From NCBI GenBank assembly GCA_937922985.1, contig CALAKV010000026.1, positions 1 through 32,789 on the forward strand: a DNA stretch of 32,789 nucleotides, read 5' to 3'. Origin of the DNA: an uncultured bacterium (GTDB lineage Bacteria > Patescibacteriota > Saccharimonadia > Saccharimonadales > Saccharimonadaceae). Each line of letters begins with the position of its first letter. Positions within the stretch are counted from its first letter, which is position 1. The notes under the pieces are model-generated. The model had not been told where the DNA came from, did not search any database, and worked only from the letters and a program-made list of their open reading frames with translations. Positions 23,767 through 30,475 of the stretch are shown here, one piece after another. Position numbers and translations under genes: made by a program.

Positions 23767-25395
23767 CTAAATTACACGATTTACTTCTTCAATAGTTGTA
23801 TCGCCACGAAGTGCTGAAATCACGCCCTGTTGTAAAAGGGTCAACAGACCATCTTTACGAGCTTGAGCCTCAATAGCTTCAGTCGAAATTACACCTCTTT
23901 CCCCGCGCAAAAATGCTGCAATATTATCGTTCACAACCATCATTTCCATAACCACAATTCGCCCCTTATAACCAAACGGACTATCTTCTGAAGCTACTGG
24001 TTTCCAAAGTTTAAAATCTCCAGAAATATCTTGTGGAAGTTTTTCGGCTGGAACACCTTCAAGAACGTTTCGAACCCATTTTTTAGTTGCTTCATCTGGA
24101 ATATATTCTTTAGCATTTTTGTCGAGTTTTCGAACAAGTCGCTGAGCAATCAAAAGTCGAATTGCGCTCGAGAAAATTGGATTCATACCAATCATATCGA
24201 TCATACGTGAAAAAGCTGCACTCGTTGAATTGGCGTGAAAACTTGAAAGCACTAAGTGGCCAGTAATTGAAGCCTGAATTGCAGTTTTCGCCGTGTCATT
24301 ATCACGAATCTCGCCAACCATTACAACATCTGGATCAAGACGCAAAACTGAACGCAATCCATCAGCAAAACTAGCGCCATGTGTTGTATCAATCGGAATT
24401 TGTGAAATTCCACCAATACCATATTCGATTGGATCTTCAAGCGTAATAATCTTGCGATCAAGCGTATTTAAGGCATTAAGCATAGAATAAAGAGTTGTTG
24501 ATTTACCGGAACCAGTTGGACCAACCATTAAAACCATCCCACGCGGGTGCGAAATAATTTCATCAATTTCAGCTCGCTCTTTTGGTGCAATTCCAAGTAA
24601 ATCGAGCTGAAGCATGCTTTCATCAAAGTTAAATAAACGCATCACTGCGTCCATTCCATACATTGTCGGCACAGTTTCAACACGCAAATTTAAAAGATGC
24701 GAAGTTCCGTCACGATAAATATCCTTCTGCATATGGCCAGACTGGGAAGTTTTTGAAGCGCTCGACACCCCCGCTCGCGAAGAAAGTTCACCCATAATGA
24801 CACGATATCGATCTCGCCCAAGCTCAGCAACTGGGTGGAGCGCACCATCAACACGCATTCTAATTCGAATCGTCTGGCGTTGATTTTCGATATGAATGTC
24901 ACTCGCGCCAAGCCTATCTGCTTGATCAATTAAATAATCAAAAACCTGATCTGAAGCAACATTTGCCAGAGTTTGACTAACCTTATCTAAAGTGACACTA
25001 TCACCTTCACCAGCAATTTCAATATCATCATAAATAACTTTTTTTGGCGGGTCATAACGCCGCATAATATTCTTCCACGCACTTTCAGAAACCAAGAAAA
25101 GCTCAAGAGTCTTGCCTTCATCTTGATATTTTTTACTCAATTTTTGAATAACTGAGCGTGGAGTTAAACTGGTTATCAAAACTCGCCAAGGCTTATTTTC
25201 ATCAATATCACCAATTTGAAGTGGTGCCAAAAATGCCCGATACATCTGCTCATTTGTAAAAAGATCTCTTGCGAGAGGAAAAATATCTTCGAAATCTCGC
25301 GTATCAAGATACGTTAACCCAAGGATTCTAGCCCGTTGCTCGGTCGCTTCTTCTTCCTTTTGCCTACGCATTAGCTGAACTTTATTTTCTTCCAT
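23767..25395 (-). CDS. pilB: Type IV pilus assembly ATPase, PilB/GspE family
   Basis: 542 aa. The enzyme powers pilus extension from the cytoplasmic side. An N-terminal GspE-N-like domain (about 20-120) is followed by the ATPase: ASDIHIE at 164-170, Walker A GPTGSGKST at 292-300, Asp box ITLEDPIEY at 317-325, Walker B DPDVVMVGEIRD at 354-365 and His box TGHLVLSSFHAN at 378-389. The zinc-binding tetracysteine usual for PilB/GspE after the His box is absent: the region reads RLVRKLDKNAKEYI with no cysteine. The ATG lies seven bases after a TAAAAT box, so the message is probably leaderless. It is upstream of rplS with no terminator seen between. Confidence 0.94.
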   Translation of the reverse strand: MEENKVQLMRRQKEEEATEQRARILGLTYLDTRDFEDIFPLARDLFTNEQMYRAFLAPLQIGDIDENKPWRVLITSLTPRSVIQKLSKKYQDEGKTLELFLVSESAWKNIMRRYDPPKKVIYDDIEIAGEGDSVTLDKVSQTLANVASDQVFDYLIDQADRLGASDIHIENQRQTIRIRMRVDGALHPVAELGRDRYRVIMGELSSRAGVSSASKTSQSGHMQKDIYRDGTSHLLNLRVETVPTMYGMDAVMRLFNFDESMLQLDLLGIAPKERAEIDEIISHPRGMVLMVGPTGSGKSTTLYSMLNALNTLDRKIITLEDPIEYGIGGISQIPIDTTHGASFADGLRSVLRLDPDVVMVGEIRDNDTAKTAIQASITGHLVLSSFHANSTSAAFSRMIDMIGMNPIFSSAIRLLIAQRLVRKLDKNAKEYIPDEATKKWVRNVLEGVPAEKLPQDISGDFKLWKPVASEDSPFGYKGRIVVMEMMVVNDNIAAFLRGERGVISTEAIEAQARKDGLLTLLQQGVISALRGDTTIEEVNRVI

Positions 25396-25402
25396 TAACT
25401 TA

Positions 25403-25431
25403 ATTTTATCACAAGCACTTTATTTTTTCAA
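25403..25431 (-). promoter_or_regulatory. Promoter of the pilB-type gene
   Basis: Minus-strand TTGAAA (25426-25431), 17-base spacer ending in TGA, TAAAAT (25403-25408), seven bases to the ATG. No ribosome site lies between. Confidence 0.75.
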
Positions 25432-25438
25432 TCAAAAA

Positions 25439-25493
25439 TGCTAAAATATTCTCATCGCTTCAAGCGAAATTTTTAGAATGAGGTAAGAAAAAA
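25439..25493 (+). promoter_or_regulatory. Promoter and folded leader of the 115-aa gene
   Basis: TGCTAAAAT (TAAAAT at 25442-25447) is an extended -10 without a clear -35. The leader holds CGCTTCAAGCG followed by TTTTT, and two overlapping pairings (ATTCT with AGAAT, CTCAT with ATGAG); the second would cover part of the GAGG ribosome site, so the leader could switch between open and closed forms. Confidence 0.5.
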
Positions 25494-25841
25494 ATGCACC
25501 TTAAAGAATCTTTAGAACATATAGTTCTGGAAAGCAGCCGGGATGTTCGAAAACTCGAAAACACCGAGATTCCAAAACTTGACTGGAATTCATATTTTCA
25601 AATCGACGGTAAGTTCATGGTTGAAATTGTCGCGACTCGGCAATATTCTGCTTTTATGAAAGTTTGCGGTATCGGCAACACTAATTCCAACTCAAATACA
25701 GCTTTAATAGAAGTTGAGAAAGAATACTTGGAAGATTATTATAACTTTAAGCTGGAAATCGGAAAAGTTTCGAAGGAAGTAGAAAAATACACTTTCGAAC
25801 TTCTTGGTCGCACTTTTTCGCTTCTAAATTCCTCAAGATAG
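25494..25841 (+). CDS. Unknown 115-aa soluble protein
   Basis: No family is recognised. The protein is soluble with an N-terminal acidic helix (MHLKESLEHIVLESSRDVRK), a middle part likely of beta strands (YFQIDGKFMVEIVATRQ, MKVCGIGNT) and a C-terminal helix (LEDYYNFKLEIGKVSKEVEKY). It has one cysteine and no signal peptide. The gene is a single unit with its own extended -10 promoter, GAGG ribosome site ten bases before the ATG, and a textbook UUCG terminator directly after, which supports it as a real gene. It is divergent from the pilB-type gene. Confidence 0.75.
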   Translation: MHLKESLEHIVLESSRDVRKLENTEIPKLDWNSYFQIDGKFMVEIVATRQYSAFMKVCGIGNTNSNSNTALIEVEKEYLEDYYNFKLEIGKVSKEVEKYTFELLGRTFSLLNSSR

Positions 25842-25851
25842 AAGCCGTTTT

Positions 25852-25870
25852 GAGCCTTCGGGCTCTTTTT
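25852..25870 (+). terminator. UUCG-loop intrinsic terminator
   Basis: GAGCC and GGCTC pair around a TTCG tetraloop (25852-25865), followed by TTTTTATTTTTT. It ends the 115-aa gene; the next gene's promoter begins within the T run. Confidence 0.93.
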
Positions 25871-25885
25871 ATTTTTTAAAAAATC

Positions 25886-25894
25886 TGCTAAAAT
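25886..25894 (+). promoter_or_regulatory. Extended -10 promoter of the SpoU methyltransferase gene
   Basis: TGCTAAAAT with TAAAAT at 25889-25894, seven bases before the ATG at 25902. No -35 is evident. The message should be leaderless. Confidence 0.65.
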
Positions 25895-25901
25895 AGAAAA
25901 A

Positions 25902-26459
25902 ATGAAAAATCCTAACTCTTTCGAAAATCAAAACCGTGTGCAAAATCGTGAAATTATTGTTTTAGCGCACAATATTCGCTCAACTCATAACATTGGTGCG
26001 ATTTTACGAACTAGCGAAGGTTTTGGTGTTTCAAAAATTATCTTCAGCGGATATTCACCCTTCCCAATTTTAAAGGACGAAAATTTTCAAAAAACTGGCC
26101 GTTTACCACACATTGCACAAAAAATTGATTCACAAATTCATAAAACTGCGCTCGGGGCTGAAAAAATTGTTCCAGCTGAAATTTCTAAAGATATTTTTAA
26201 AACAATTCAAAATCTAAAAAGCCAAGGTTTCGAAATCTTTGCGCTTGAACAAAGCAAAAAATCAATCTTTTTAAAAGATTTTATGGCCAATAAAAATGCC
26301 AAAATTGCCTTGCTTTTAGGTGAAGAAGTTGAAGGAATTTCGAAAGAATTACTTGATTTATGTGATAAAACTCTTGAAATTCCAATGTTTGGCCAAAAAG
26401 AAAGTTTCAACGTTTCAGTTGCGACCGGAATAGCCCTTTATAAAATTGCTTGCGAATAG
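25902..26459 (+). CDS. SpoU/TrmH-family RNA 2'-O-methyltransferase
   Basis: 185 aa. SPOUT-fold enzyme that methylates ribose 2'-OH of tRNA or rRNA with S-adenosylmethionine. The three SpoU motifs are seen: motif 1 LAHNIRSTHNIGAILRTSEGFG (N, R and G residues around 26-45), motif 2 IALLLGEEVEGIS near 135-147, and motif 3 LEIPMFGQKESFNVSVATGIALY near 158-180, which form the knotted cofactor site. There is no extra N-terminal RNA-binding domain, so it resembles the short TrmL/TrmH-like group; the target base cannot be told. Its TAG is followed at once by the TAA of the convergent Nudix gene. Confidence 0.92.
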   Translation: MKNPNSFENQNRVQNREIIVLAHNIRSTHNIGAILRTSEGFGVSKIIFSGYSPFPILKDENFQKTGRLPHIAQKIDSQIHKTALGAEKIVPAEISKDIFKTIQNLKSQGFEIFALEQSKKSIFLKDFMANKNAKIALLLGEEVEGISKELLDLCDKTLEIPMFGQKESFNVSVATGIALYKIACE

Positions 26460-26996
26460 TTATTTTTTAATTTTTGCTCGGGCTTTTTTAAGAATTTTTA
26501 ATGTAACTTCTGGCGAATCCGTAAAATCTTCGGGATACTCTTCAACCATTTTTCGAAATTCTTTAAAATTCACTAGCTTAATTTCGGCAACTTCATCGTG
26601 CGCAATCGCTAGCTCTTCAAGATTAAAATTCGTTTTTACAGCAAAAACTTGCATAAAACGCCGCTTATTTTCTTTAGTATGAATAAAAACCTTTTCAACT
26701 TTAATAAAATCTTGAAACCGCAAGTTCAAACCAATTTCTTCGATAGTTTCACGATGAATCGCATCCAGATAACTTTCACCAATCTGAACATGACCAGCTG
26801 CCGCTGAATTTTGCCATTTTCCGGCAAATGTAGCTTTCGAAAAAGATCTCCGCTGAATCAAGAAATCACCATGTAAATTAAATAAAATTAACGAAACTGT
26901 TCGATAAATTCGCCCCGTAGTTTTATCAAATTCAGCCTTATCAATTTCGTCAATAATTTTATCATTTTCATCAACAATTGGTAAAATTTCTTTCAT
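26460..26996 (-). CDS. Nudix hydrolase
   Basis: 178 aa. The Nudix box is complete: G in AAAGHVQIGE, then R-E-T-I-E-E-I-G-L, matching GX5EX7REUXEEXGU, the magnesium-binding helix that cleaves nucleoside diphosphates linked to another group. Opening residues (ILPIVDENDKIIDEI and later RTVSLILFNLHGDFLIQRRS) resemble the IDI/YfcD group, whose members include isopentenyl-diphosphate isomerase, but residues needed for the isomerase are not evident, so a hydrolase on a phosphorylated alcohol or nucleotide is more likely. The ATG follows the Mur ligase stop with no gap (TAGATG), so the two are cotranscribed. Confidence 0.9.
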   Translation of the reverse strand: MKEILPIVDENDKIIDEIDKAEFDKTTGRIYRTVSLILFNLHGDFLIQRRSFSKATFAGKWQNSAAAGHVQIGESYLDAIHRETIEEIGLNLRFQDFIKVEKVFIHTKENKRRFMQVFAVKTNFNLEELAIAHDEVAEIKLVNFKEFRKMVEEYPEDFTDSPEVTLKILKKARAKIKK

Positions 26997-28304
26997 CTAA
27001 ACCTCGTCTTCAGCAACTTCTGTGAAGCTACTAAAAAAGTCATCTTTGGTTTTTTTCCATTTTTCATCCTGACGAACCAACCATTTTTCATCATCTTTAT
27101 TTAAAAGTAGGATTTTTGTAGCCTCCTCTAGGTAAATTTCACCTTGAGAGCCTTTAAGTAGAACCAAAGCCCCTCGCTCCATAATCTTGTGAACAAAAGT
27201 TCCTGCATCAATTGCATTTTTTGCTTCATAAACCTGACAACCTCGCAATCTTGCAGCTGGAGCAAGAAACTTATTTGCATGCTCGCCAACAGTAACCACC
27301 CAGGAAAGAGAAATCCCATCAAGCATTTCACCTATTTTTTGATGTTCAAAAGCAGAAGCCTCACCAAGCTCATTCATACTTCCAATAACTGCAATCTTCG
27401 AAGGTGCAGAGAGAGAATAAAGTGTTTGAATCGCGGCTTTTAATGCAGCTGGACTCGAATTATAAGTATCATCAATTAAAACAGAGTCTTTAACGCCTCG
27501 CATAAAATTCATTCTACCAGGAACCGGCTTCAAACTTGCCAACCCACCTACAATTTCTTGTGGATTCAAGTCAAGCTTAATAGAGACCGCTACTGCACCA
27601 GTAATTGGCCTGAGAGAATGCTCACCAAAAACTTTTGCTCGAACATTAATTTCGCCATATTCTGGGGTCTGAATTTTACCACTAAAACCATCGAGCAAAG
27701 AGAAATTATTAGCTATAAAATTATAGTTGGCTCCACCAACCGAGCTATAAGTTGCAATATTCGAATTTCGAACATATTTAAAAAAATCTGGCGAGATGTC
27801 ATCTTGATTTAAAATTGCCATTTTAGCAAAACTCGCAGCTTCAAGTTCTTCTTGCGCAACAGCATCGATACTTCCAAAAAACTCCATATGTTCAGGAGTA
27901 ACAGATGTAATCACTGCAATATTTGGAGCAAGATATTTGCTAAACTGTTCAATATCACCGGGGTGGTCAGTTCCAAGTTCTTGAATGATAATTTGTGGCT
28001 CTTGATCACTCGGTGATTTAATTCGCTTTCTTGCAGCTTTAAAAACTCTATGCCATTCCCAAAAATTACGAGGATTTCCAGGAAAATTTATTCCCAAAAT
28101 TGCCAAAGGAGCACTCAAATGTGTATTGTGGTTCCCCTCATGCAATCGTACACGATATTTTTGACTCAAGATAGTTGCAATCGCAAGTTTTGTACTAGTT
28201 TTTCCAACAGAACCAGCAACTGTAATCAATTTAATGTCTGGGTGAGTTTCGAAATATTTTCGAACATATTTTTCAAGTTTTCTCTGAATTCCTTTTTTAA
28301 ACAT
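26997..28304 (-). CDS. murF: MurF-like Mur ligase lacking the N-terminal domain
   Basis: 435 aa. MurF adds D-Ala-D-Ala to UDP-MurNAc-tripeptide. The ATP-binding loop GSVGKTSTK is at 31-39 rather than at about 100-110, so the usual N-terminal substrate-binding domain is missing. Further marks are the HEGNHNTHLSAP stretch, QELGTDHPGDIE, VITSVTPEHMEFFGS (the SVTPEH-like metal site), VLIDDTYNSSPAALKAA and the C-terminal domain with VTVGEHANKF. A polar C-terminal tail of about 40 residues (from LLLNKDDEKWL) is extra. Without the N-domain the substrate cannot be taken for granted; it may be a Mur ligase with another acceptor. It has its own promoter, overlapping the terminator of the RNA upstream. 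Confidence 0.82.
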   Translation of the reverse strand: MFKKGIQRKLEKYVRKYFETHPDIKLITVAGSVGKTSTKLAIATILSQKYRVRLHEGNHNTHLSAPLAILGINFPGNPRNFWEWHRVFKAARKRIKSPSDQEPQIIIQELGTDHPGDIEQFSKYLAPNIAVITSVTPEHMEFFGSIDAVAQEELEAASFAKMAILNQDDISPDFFKYVRNSNIATYSSVGGANYNFIANNFSLLDGFSGKIQTPEYGEINVRAKVFGEHSLRPITGAVAVSIKLDLNPQEIVGGLASLKPVPGRMNFMRGVKDSVLIDDTYNSSPAALKAAIQTLYSLSAPSKIAVIGSMNELGEASAFEHQKIGEMLDGISLSWVVTVGEHANKFLAPAARLRGCQVYEAKNAIDAGTFVHKIMERGALVLLKGSQGEIYLEEATKILLLNKDDEKWLVRQDEKWKKTKDDFFSSFTEVAEDEV

Positions 28305-28314
28305 AATCTAATTC

Positions 28315-28343
28315 ATTATAATATAAAATCACTACTTTTTCAA
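28315..28343 (-). promoter_or_regulatory. Promoter of the Mur ligase gene
   Basis: Minus-strand TTGAAA (28338-28343), 17-base spacer, TATAAT (28315-28320), ten bases to the ATG. The -35 hexamer lies inside the loop of the upstream RNA's terminator hairpin. Confidence 0.75.
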
Positions 28344-28459
28344 GCAGTGATTTATTTGTTGATGTGTGCCCACCCTGGGCGGTTTTTGTTATTTATTTTT
28401 ATTTATAAGTGTTATTTAGGGGAGAAAACAAACATCGCCCTTGATAACACATCAACTAT
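28325..28459 (-). ncRNA. Probable small RNA of about 130 nt
   Basis: A perfect promoter (28466-28494) and an intrinsic terminator bracket a stretch without a protein frame. The RNA is closed by a ten-pair stem, GTTGATGTGT (28456-28447) with ACACATCAAC (28367-28358). Inside, GGGCG and CGCCC with TTTGTT and AACAAA form a second long arm, with GCCC-AGGGT-GGGC as an alternative. The large loop carries TTTTCTCCCCTAAAT, a C-rich stretch able to pair with ribosome-binding sites. It ends in a nine-pair hairpin with a GAAA tetraloop (28350-28329) and a TTTT run. The shape resembles trans-acting regulators or a short 6S-like RNA; no known family was recognised. Confidence 0.65.
28329..28350 (-). terminator. 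Terminator of the small RNA
   Basis: Minus-strand TCACTGCTT, GAAA loop, AAGTAGTGA: nine pairs with one G-U, followed by TTTTATATT. Confidence 0.85.
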
Positions 28460-28465
28460 AATAAA

Positions 28466-28494
28466 ATTATATCAAAACGTTTAAGCTTTGTCAA
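28466..28494 (-). promoter_or_regulatory. Perfect consensus promoter of the small RNA
   Basis: Minus-strand TTGACA (28489-28494), exactly 17 bases, TATAAT (28466-28471), with TG one base before the -10. It starts four bases past the stop of the histidine phosphatase gene. The transcript would begin near 28459. Confidence 0.88.
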
Positions 28495-28497
28495 TAA

Positions 28498-29310
28498 CTA
28501 TTTTAAAAAAGGTTTATTTTCACTAACTTGAGTTAACAATTCATCATTCGAAAAATCTCGGCGAATATCAAATTCTTCCCAATCTCCATATTTTCCGTCA
28601 GCTTCGCCTAAATTCAAAACCCTCCGCCAAGCAAAATTTTCACGAACATCACTCGCATTCATTGGATTGATTCTTGAATACTCAATTGCCCCCAAATTTG
28701 GTACATCGTAAATATCTCGTATTCGATTATCATTCCACTGTTCAGGCAAAAATCCTTCAATTAAATAACAAGCGGATTGAATCAACTGTTTATGAGAAAC
28801 AATCAAAACATTCTGGTTCGACTCCTCTCTCTTTAAACGCTCACAAAAATTTCGAAAACGCAAATAAACATCAAAAATACTCTCACCACCATCAAGCCGC
28901 ATAAAAAATGGATCATTGTAGAGATATCTCATTGTAATTGGAAAATTATCAACTCGCTCATTCATATCTACGCGACCAAAAATTCCCCAGTTTCGTTCCG
29001 AGAGTAAGTCGTCAATCTTCCAGAAATGGCAATTTTCTCCACTTAAAATTGCAGCAGTTTCTCTTGCTCGAACAAAAGGTGAAGTATATTTCGAATCAAA
29101 AAAATCCAAACTTCCATAAATTTTCGAAAGTTCTCTCCTTGCTCTCTCAGCCTGCTCTTTACCTTTCGGCGAAAGCCGCTGTCGCCAGTCAGCACGCGCC
29201 TCAACCTTTTTTTCTAGATTAATTTTTTGCCCGAGCTTTTGCGCATGCTGAACAATGTTAGCCTCACTTTGCCCGTGCCGAATCATCACTAGTCGCAGCG
29301 GATTTGCCAT
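28498..29310 (-). CDS. Histidine phosphatase (phosphoglycerate mutase-like) family protein
   Basis: 270 aa. The phosphohistidine motif MIRHGQSEAN is at 9-18, with the partner Arg in SPFVRARETA, the Glu/Asp area LSERNWGIFG, and the second catalytic His in VLIVSHKQ (the usual SHGG is SHKQ). The family covers cofactor-dependent phosphoglycerate mutases and many broad phosphatases; the large C-terminal extension after residue 205 and the changed SHKQ loop make a true mutase uncertain. An AAAGGAAA site precedes the ATG and a TATAAT promoter lies about 45 bases upstream. The small RNA promoter begins right after its stop. Confidence 0.88.
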   Translation of the reverse strand: MANPLRLVMIRHGQSEANIVQHAQKLGQKINLEKKVEARADWRQRLSPKGKEQAERARRELSKIYGSLDFFDSKYTSPFVRARETAAILSGENCHFWKIDDLLSERNWGIFGRVDMNERVDNFPITMRYLYNDPFFMRLDGGESIFDVYLRFRNFCERLKREESNQNVLIVSHKQLIQSACYLIEGFLPEQWNDNRIRDIYDVPNLGAIEYSRINPMNASDVRENFAWRRVLNLGEADGKYGDWEEFDIRRDFSNDELLTQVSENKPFLK

Positions 29311-29353
29311 TTTTTCCTTTCTTTTTATTTAAAAATTCTTAAGCTTTAAATAT

Positions 29354-29362
29354 ATTATATCA
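29354..29362 (-). promoter_or_regulatory. Extended -10 promoter of the histidine phosphatase gene
   Basis: Minus-strand TGATATAAT with TATAAT at 29354-29359. The leader of about 40 bases ends in a good ribosome site. No strong -35 was seen. Confidence 0.6.
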
Positions 29363-29379
29363 TATATCATCATAAGCGT

Positions 29380-29457
29380 AAAGATGTAACTCTAAAAACG
29401 CACATCTTTTCCAAGCTTACAAAATTAGCCCCGTGGTTGTGCGTGTTCCACGGGGCT
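29380..29457 (+). other. Two hairpins with complementary loops upstream of the recombination operon
   Basis: AAAGATGT/ACATCTTT (29380-29387 with 29402-29409) is followed by a GC-rich hairpin AGCCCCGTGG/CCACGGGGCT (29427-29436 with 29448-29457). ACGCACA (29398-29404) in and beside the first loop is an exact complement of TGTGCGT (29438-29444) in the second loop. The second hairpin alone could be a terminator (it is followed by TTCTTGATTTT). The rest of the 310-base gap up to 29619 has no clear gene. Confidence 0.5.
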
Positions 29458-29471
29458 TCTTGATTTTACAA

Positions 29472-29558
29472 ATGAGATTTTTGCGAACGGGGTTTTGCAG
29501 AAATTTCAAAGTTAAATCAAGGTTTGAATTTCGAAAAAGAAAACGGCCAAGAAAGTAA
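29472..29558 (+). CDS. Candidate 28-aa basic peptide
   Basis: ATG at 29472 opens 28 codons rich in Arg and Lys (MRFLRTGFCRN..., ending RKRKRPRK). No ribosome site is seen, and the frame may be chance. It lies between the paired hairpins and the RecT operon. Confidence 0.2.
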   Translation: MRFLRTGFCRNFKVKSRFEFRKRKRPRK

Positions 29559-29618
29559 TGAATAGTGGCGACAGATAACATTTTCGAAAATCAAAAATAA
29601 TAAAATTAAGGAGATAAA

Positions 29619-29786
29619 ATGCACGCAAAAACAACAAAATTTAAAAAAATAATATTCTTTATGATTGTTGGACTGGTAGCTCTTGCTTGGTTTGGTTCAG
29701 AATATCGATGGCAAAAATATCGGAATTATGAAAAAGAACACAACTGTGAATGGCAAATGATCAATGAAATGGAGATTTGTAAATAA
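29619..29786 (+). CDS. 55-aa single-pass membrane peptide, first gene of the recombination operon
   Basis: A basic start (MHAKTTKFKK), one hydrophobic helix at about 11-27 (IIFFMIVGLVALAWFG), and a charged tail with two cysteines near the end (HNCEWQMINEMEICK). No family is recognised. A strong AAGGAG site lies five to seven bases before the ATG at 29619. Its TAA overlaps the recT ATG as TAATG, so it is coupled to recT. It may anchor the recombination proteins near the membrane, for instance where DNA enters, but that is only a guess from position. Confidence 0.7.
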   Translation: MHAKTTKFKKIIFFMIVGLVALAWFGSEYRWQKYRNYEKEHNCEWQMINEMEICK

Positions 29787-30475
29787 TGTCAGAAGCAGTT
29801 ATTACTACAGAAAAAGATGCAAAGAAAATAGCGAATAAAAAACGTCGCGAATTATATGGTGAAGTCGTGCCATATGCGAACGGTCTTTTCGAAGGAGATT
29901 TAACCGCTGCTTCCAAAGAGCGCATGCTTGCCTCAATCCATATATCGATACTCGGACTAACTAAGACAAAACAAGCTCGACCGATTGAAGATTTAAAACG
30001 ATTTATGATCATCTCAAGCCAGTTCGGAGTTAATCCGTTCAAGAATGAGATTTATGCAACTTATGTCTGGAACTCTTCAACTGAGCGCGAAGAGCTTACA
30101 CCGATCATATCAATTCACGGTCTTCGAAAACTCGCTCGAAGAGGTGGTAAATATTCCCACACTGGAACGGCTGAAATCACTAAGAGCGCCGATGGACAGC
30201 TAGAGAGTGTTACTGTGCCGGTTTTTGGATTAGTTAACGGTGAGCCAAAAGAGTTTACTAAATACACAGCCTTTTATGAAGAATTCGTCCAGAAAAATAA
30301 AAAAGGCGAGCCAAAATCGACTTGGAAAAAAATGCCAATTGTAATGCTCACAAAATGTGCTGAAGCTAATGCAATTCGCCAAGCGTTCGATATTTCTGGA
30401 ATTTATATTGAAGAAGAAATTTCGCGCGAAGACGAACAAATTATTAACCAAACCGAGGAGAAAATCAATGAATAG
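29786..30475 (+). CDS. recT: RecT/Bet-family single-strand annealing protein
   Basis: 229 aa. These phage-type proteins coat single-stranded DNA and anneal it to complementary strands. The family core is clear: SSQFGVNPFKNEIYATYVW at about 77-95, LTPIISIHGLRKLARRGGKY at about 105-124, an EFTKYTAFYEEF segment, then WKKMPIVMLTKCAEANAIRQAFD and SGIYIEEE near 183-213. The acidic C-terminal tail (EDEQIINQTEEK) is where such proteins often dock partners. It is coupled to the membrane peptide before it and its last codons overlap the ATG of the nuclease-FtsK gene. RecT genes normally travel with an exonuclease; here that partner is the next gene. Confidence 0.93.
   Translation: MSEAVITTEKDAKKIANKKRRELYGEVVPYANGLFEGDLTAASKERMLASIHISILGLTKTKQARPIEDLKRFMIISSQFGVNPFKNEIYATYVWNSSTEREELTPIISIHGLRKLARRGGKYSHTGTAEITKSADGQLESVTVPVFGLVNGEPKEFTKYTAFYEEFVQKNKKGEPKSTWKKMPIVMLTKCAEANAIRQAFDISGIYIEEEISREDEQIINQTEEKINE

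Noticed and set aside
28050..28484. 144-aa plus-strand frame across the small RNA
   Set aside because: It is mostly the reverse of the Mur ligase gene, is low in complexity and has no ribosome site; the minus-strand RNA explains the region better.
29427..29457. tRNA fragment or T-arm as an integration site
   Set aside because: The GC-rich hairpin has an 11-base loop and no T-loop GTTCGA pattern or acceptor stem around it.
30357..30467. Longer nuclease-FtsK start inside recT
   Set aside because: It would overlap recT by over 100 bases without a ribosome site; the ATG at 30468 has GAGGAG and a natural domain start.
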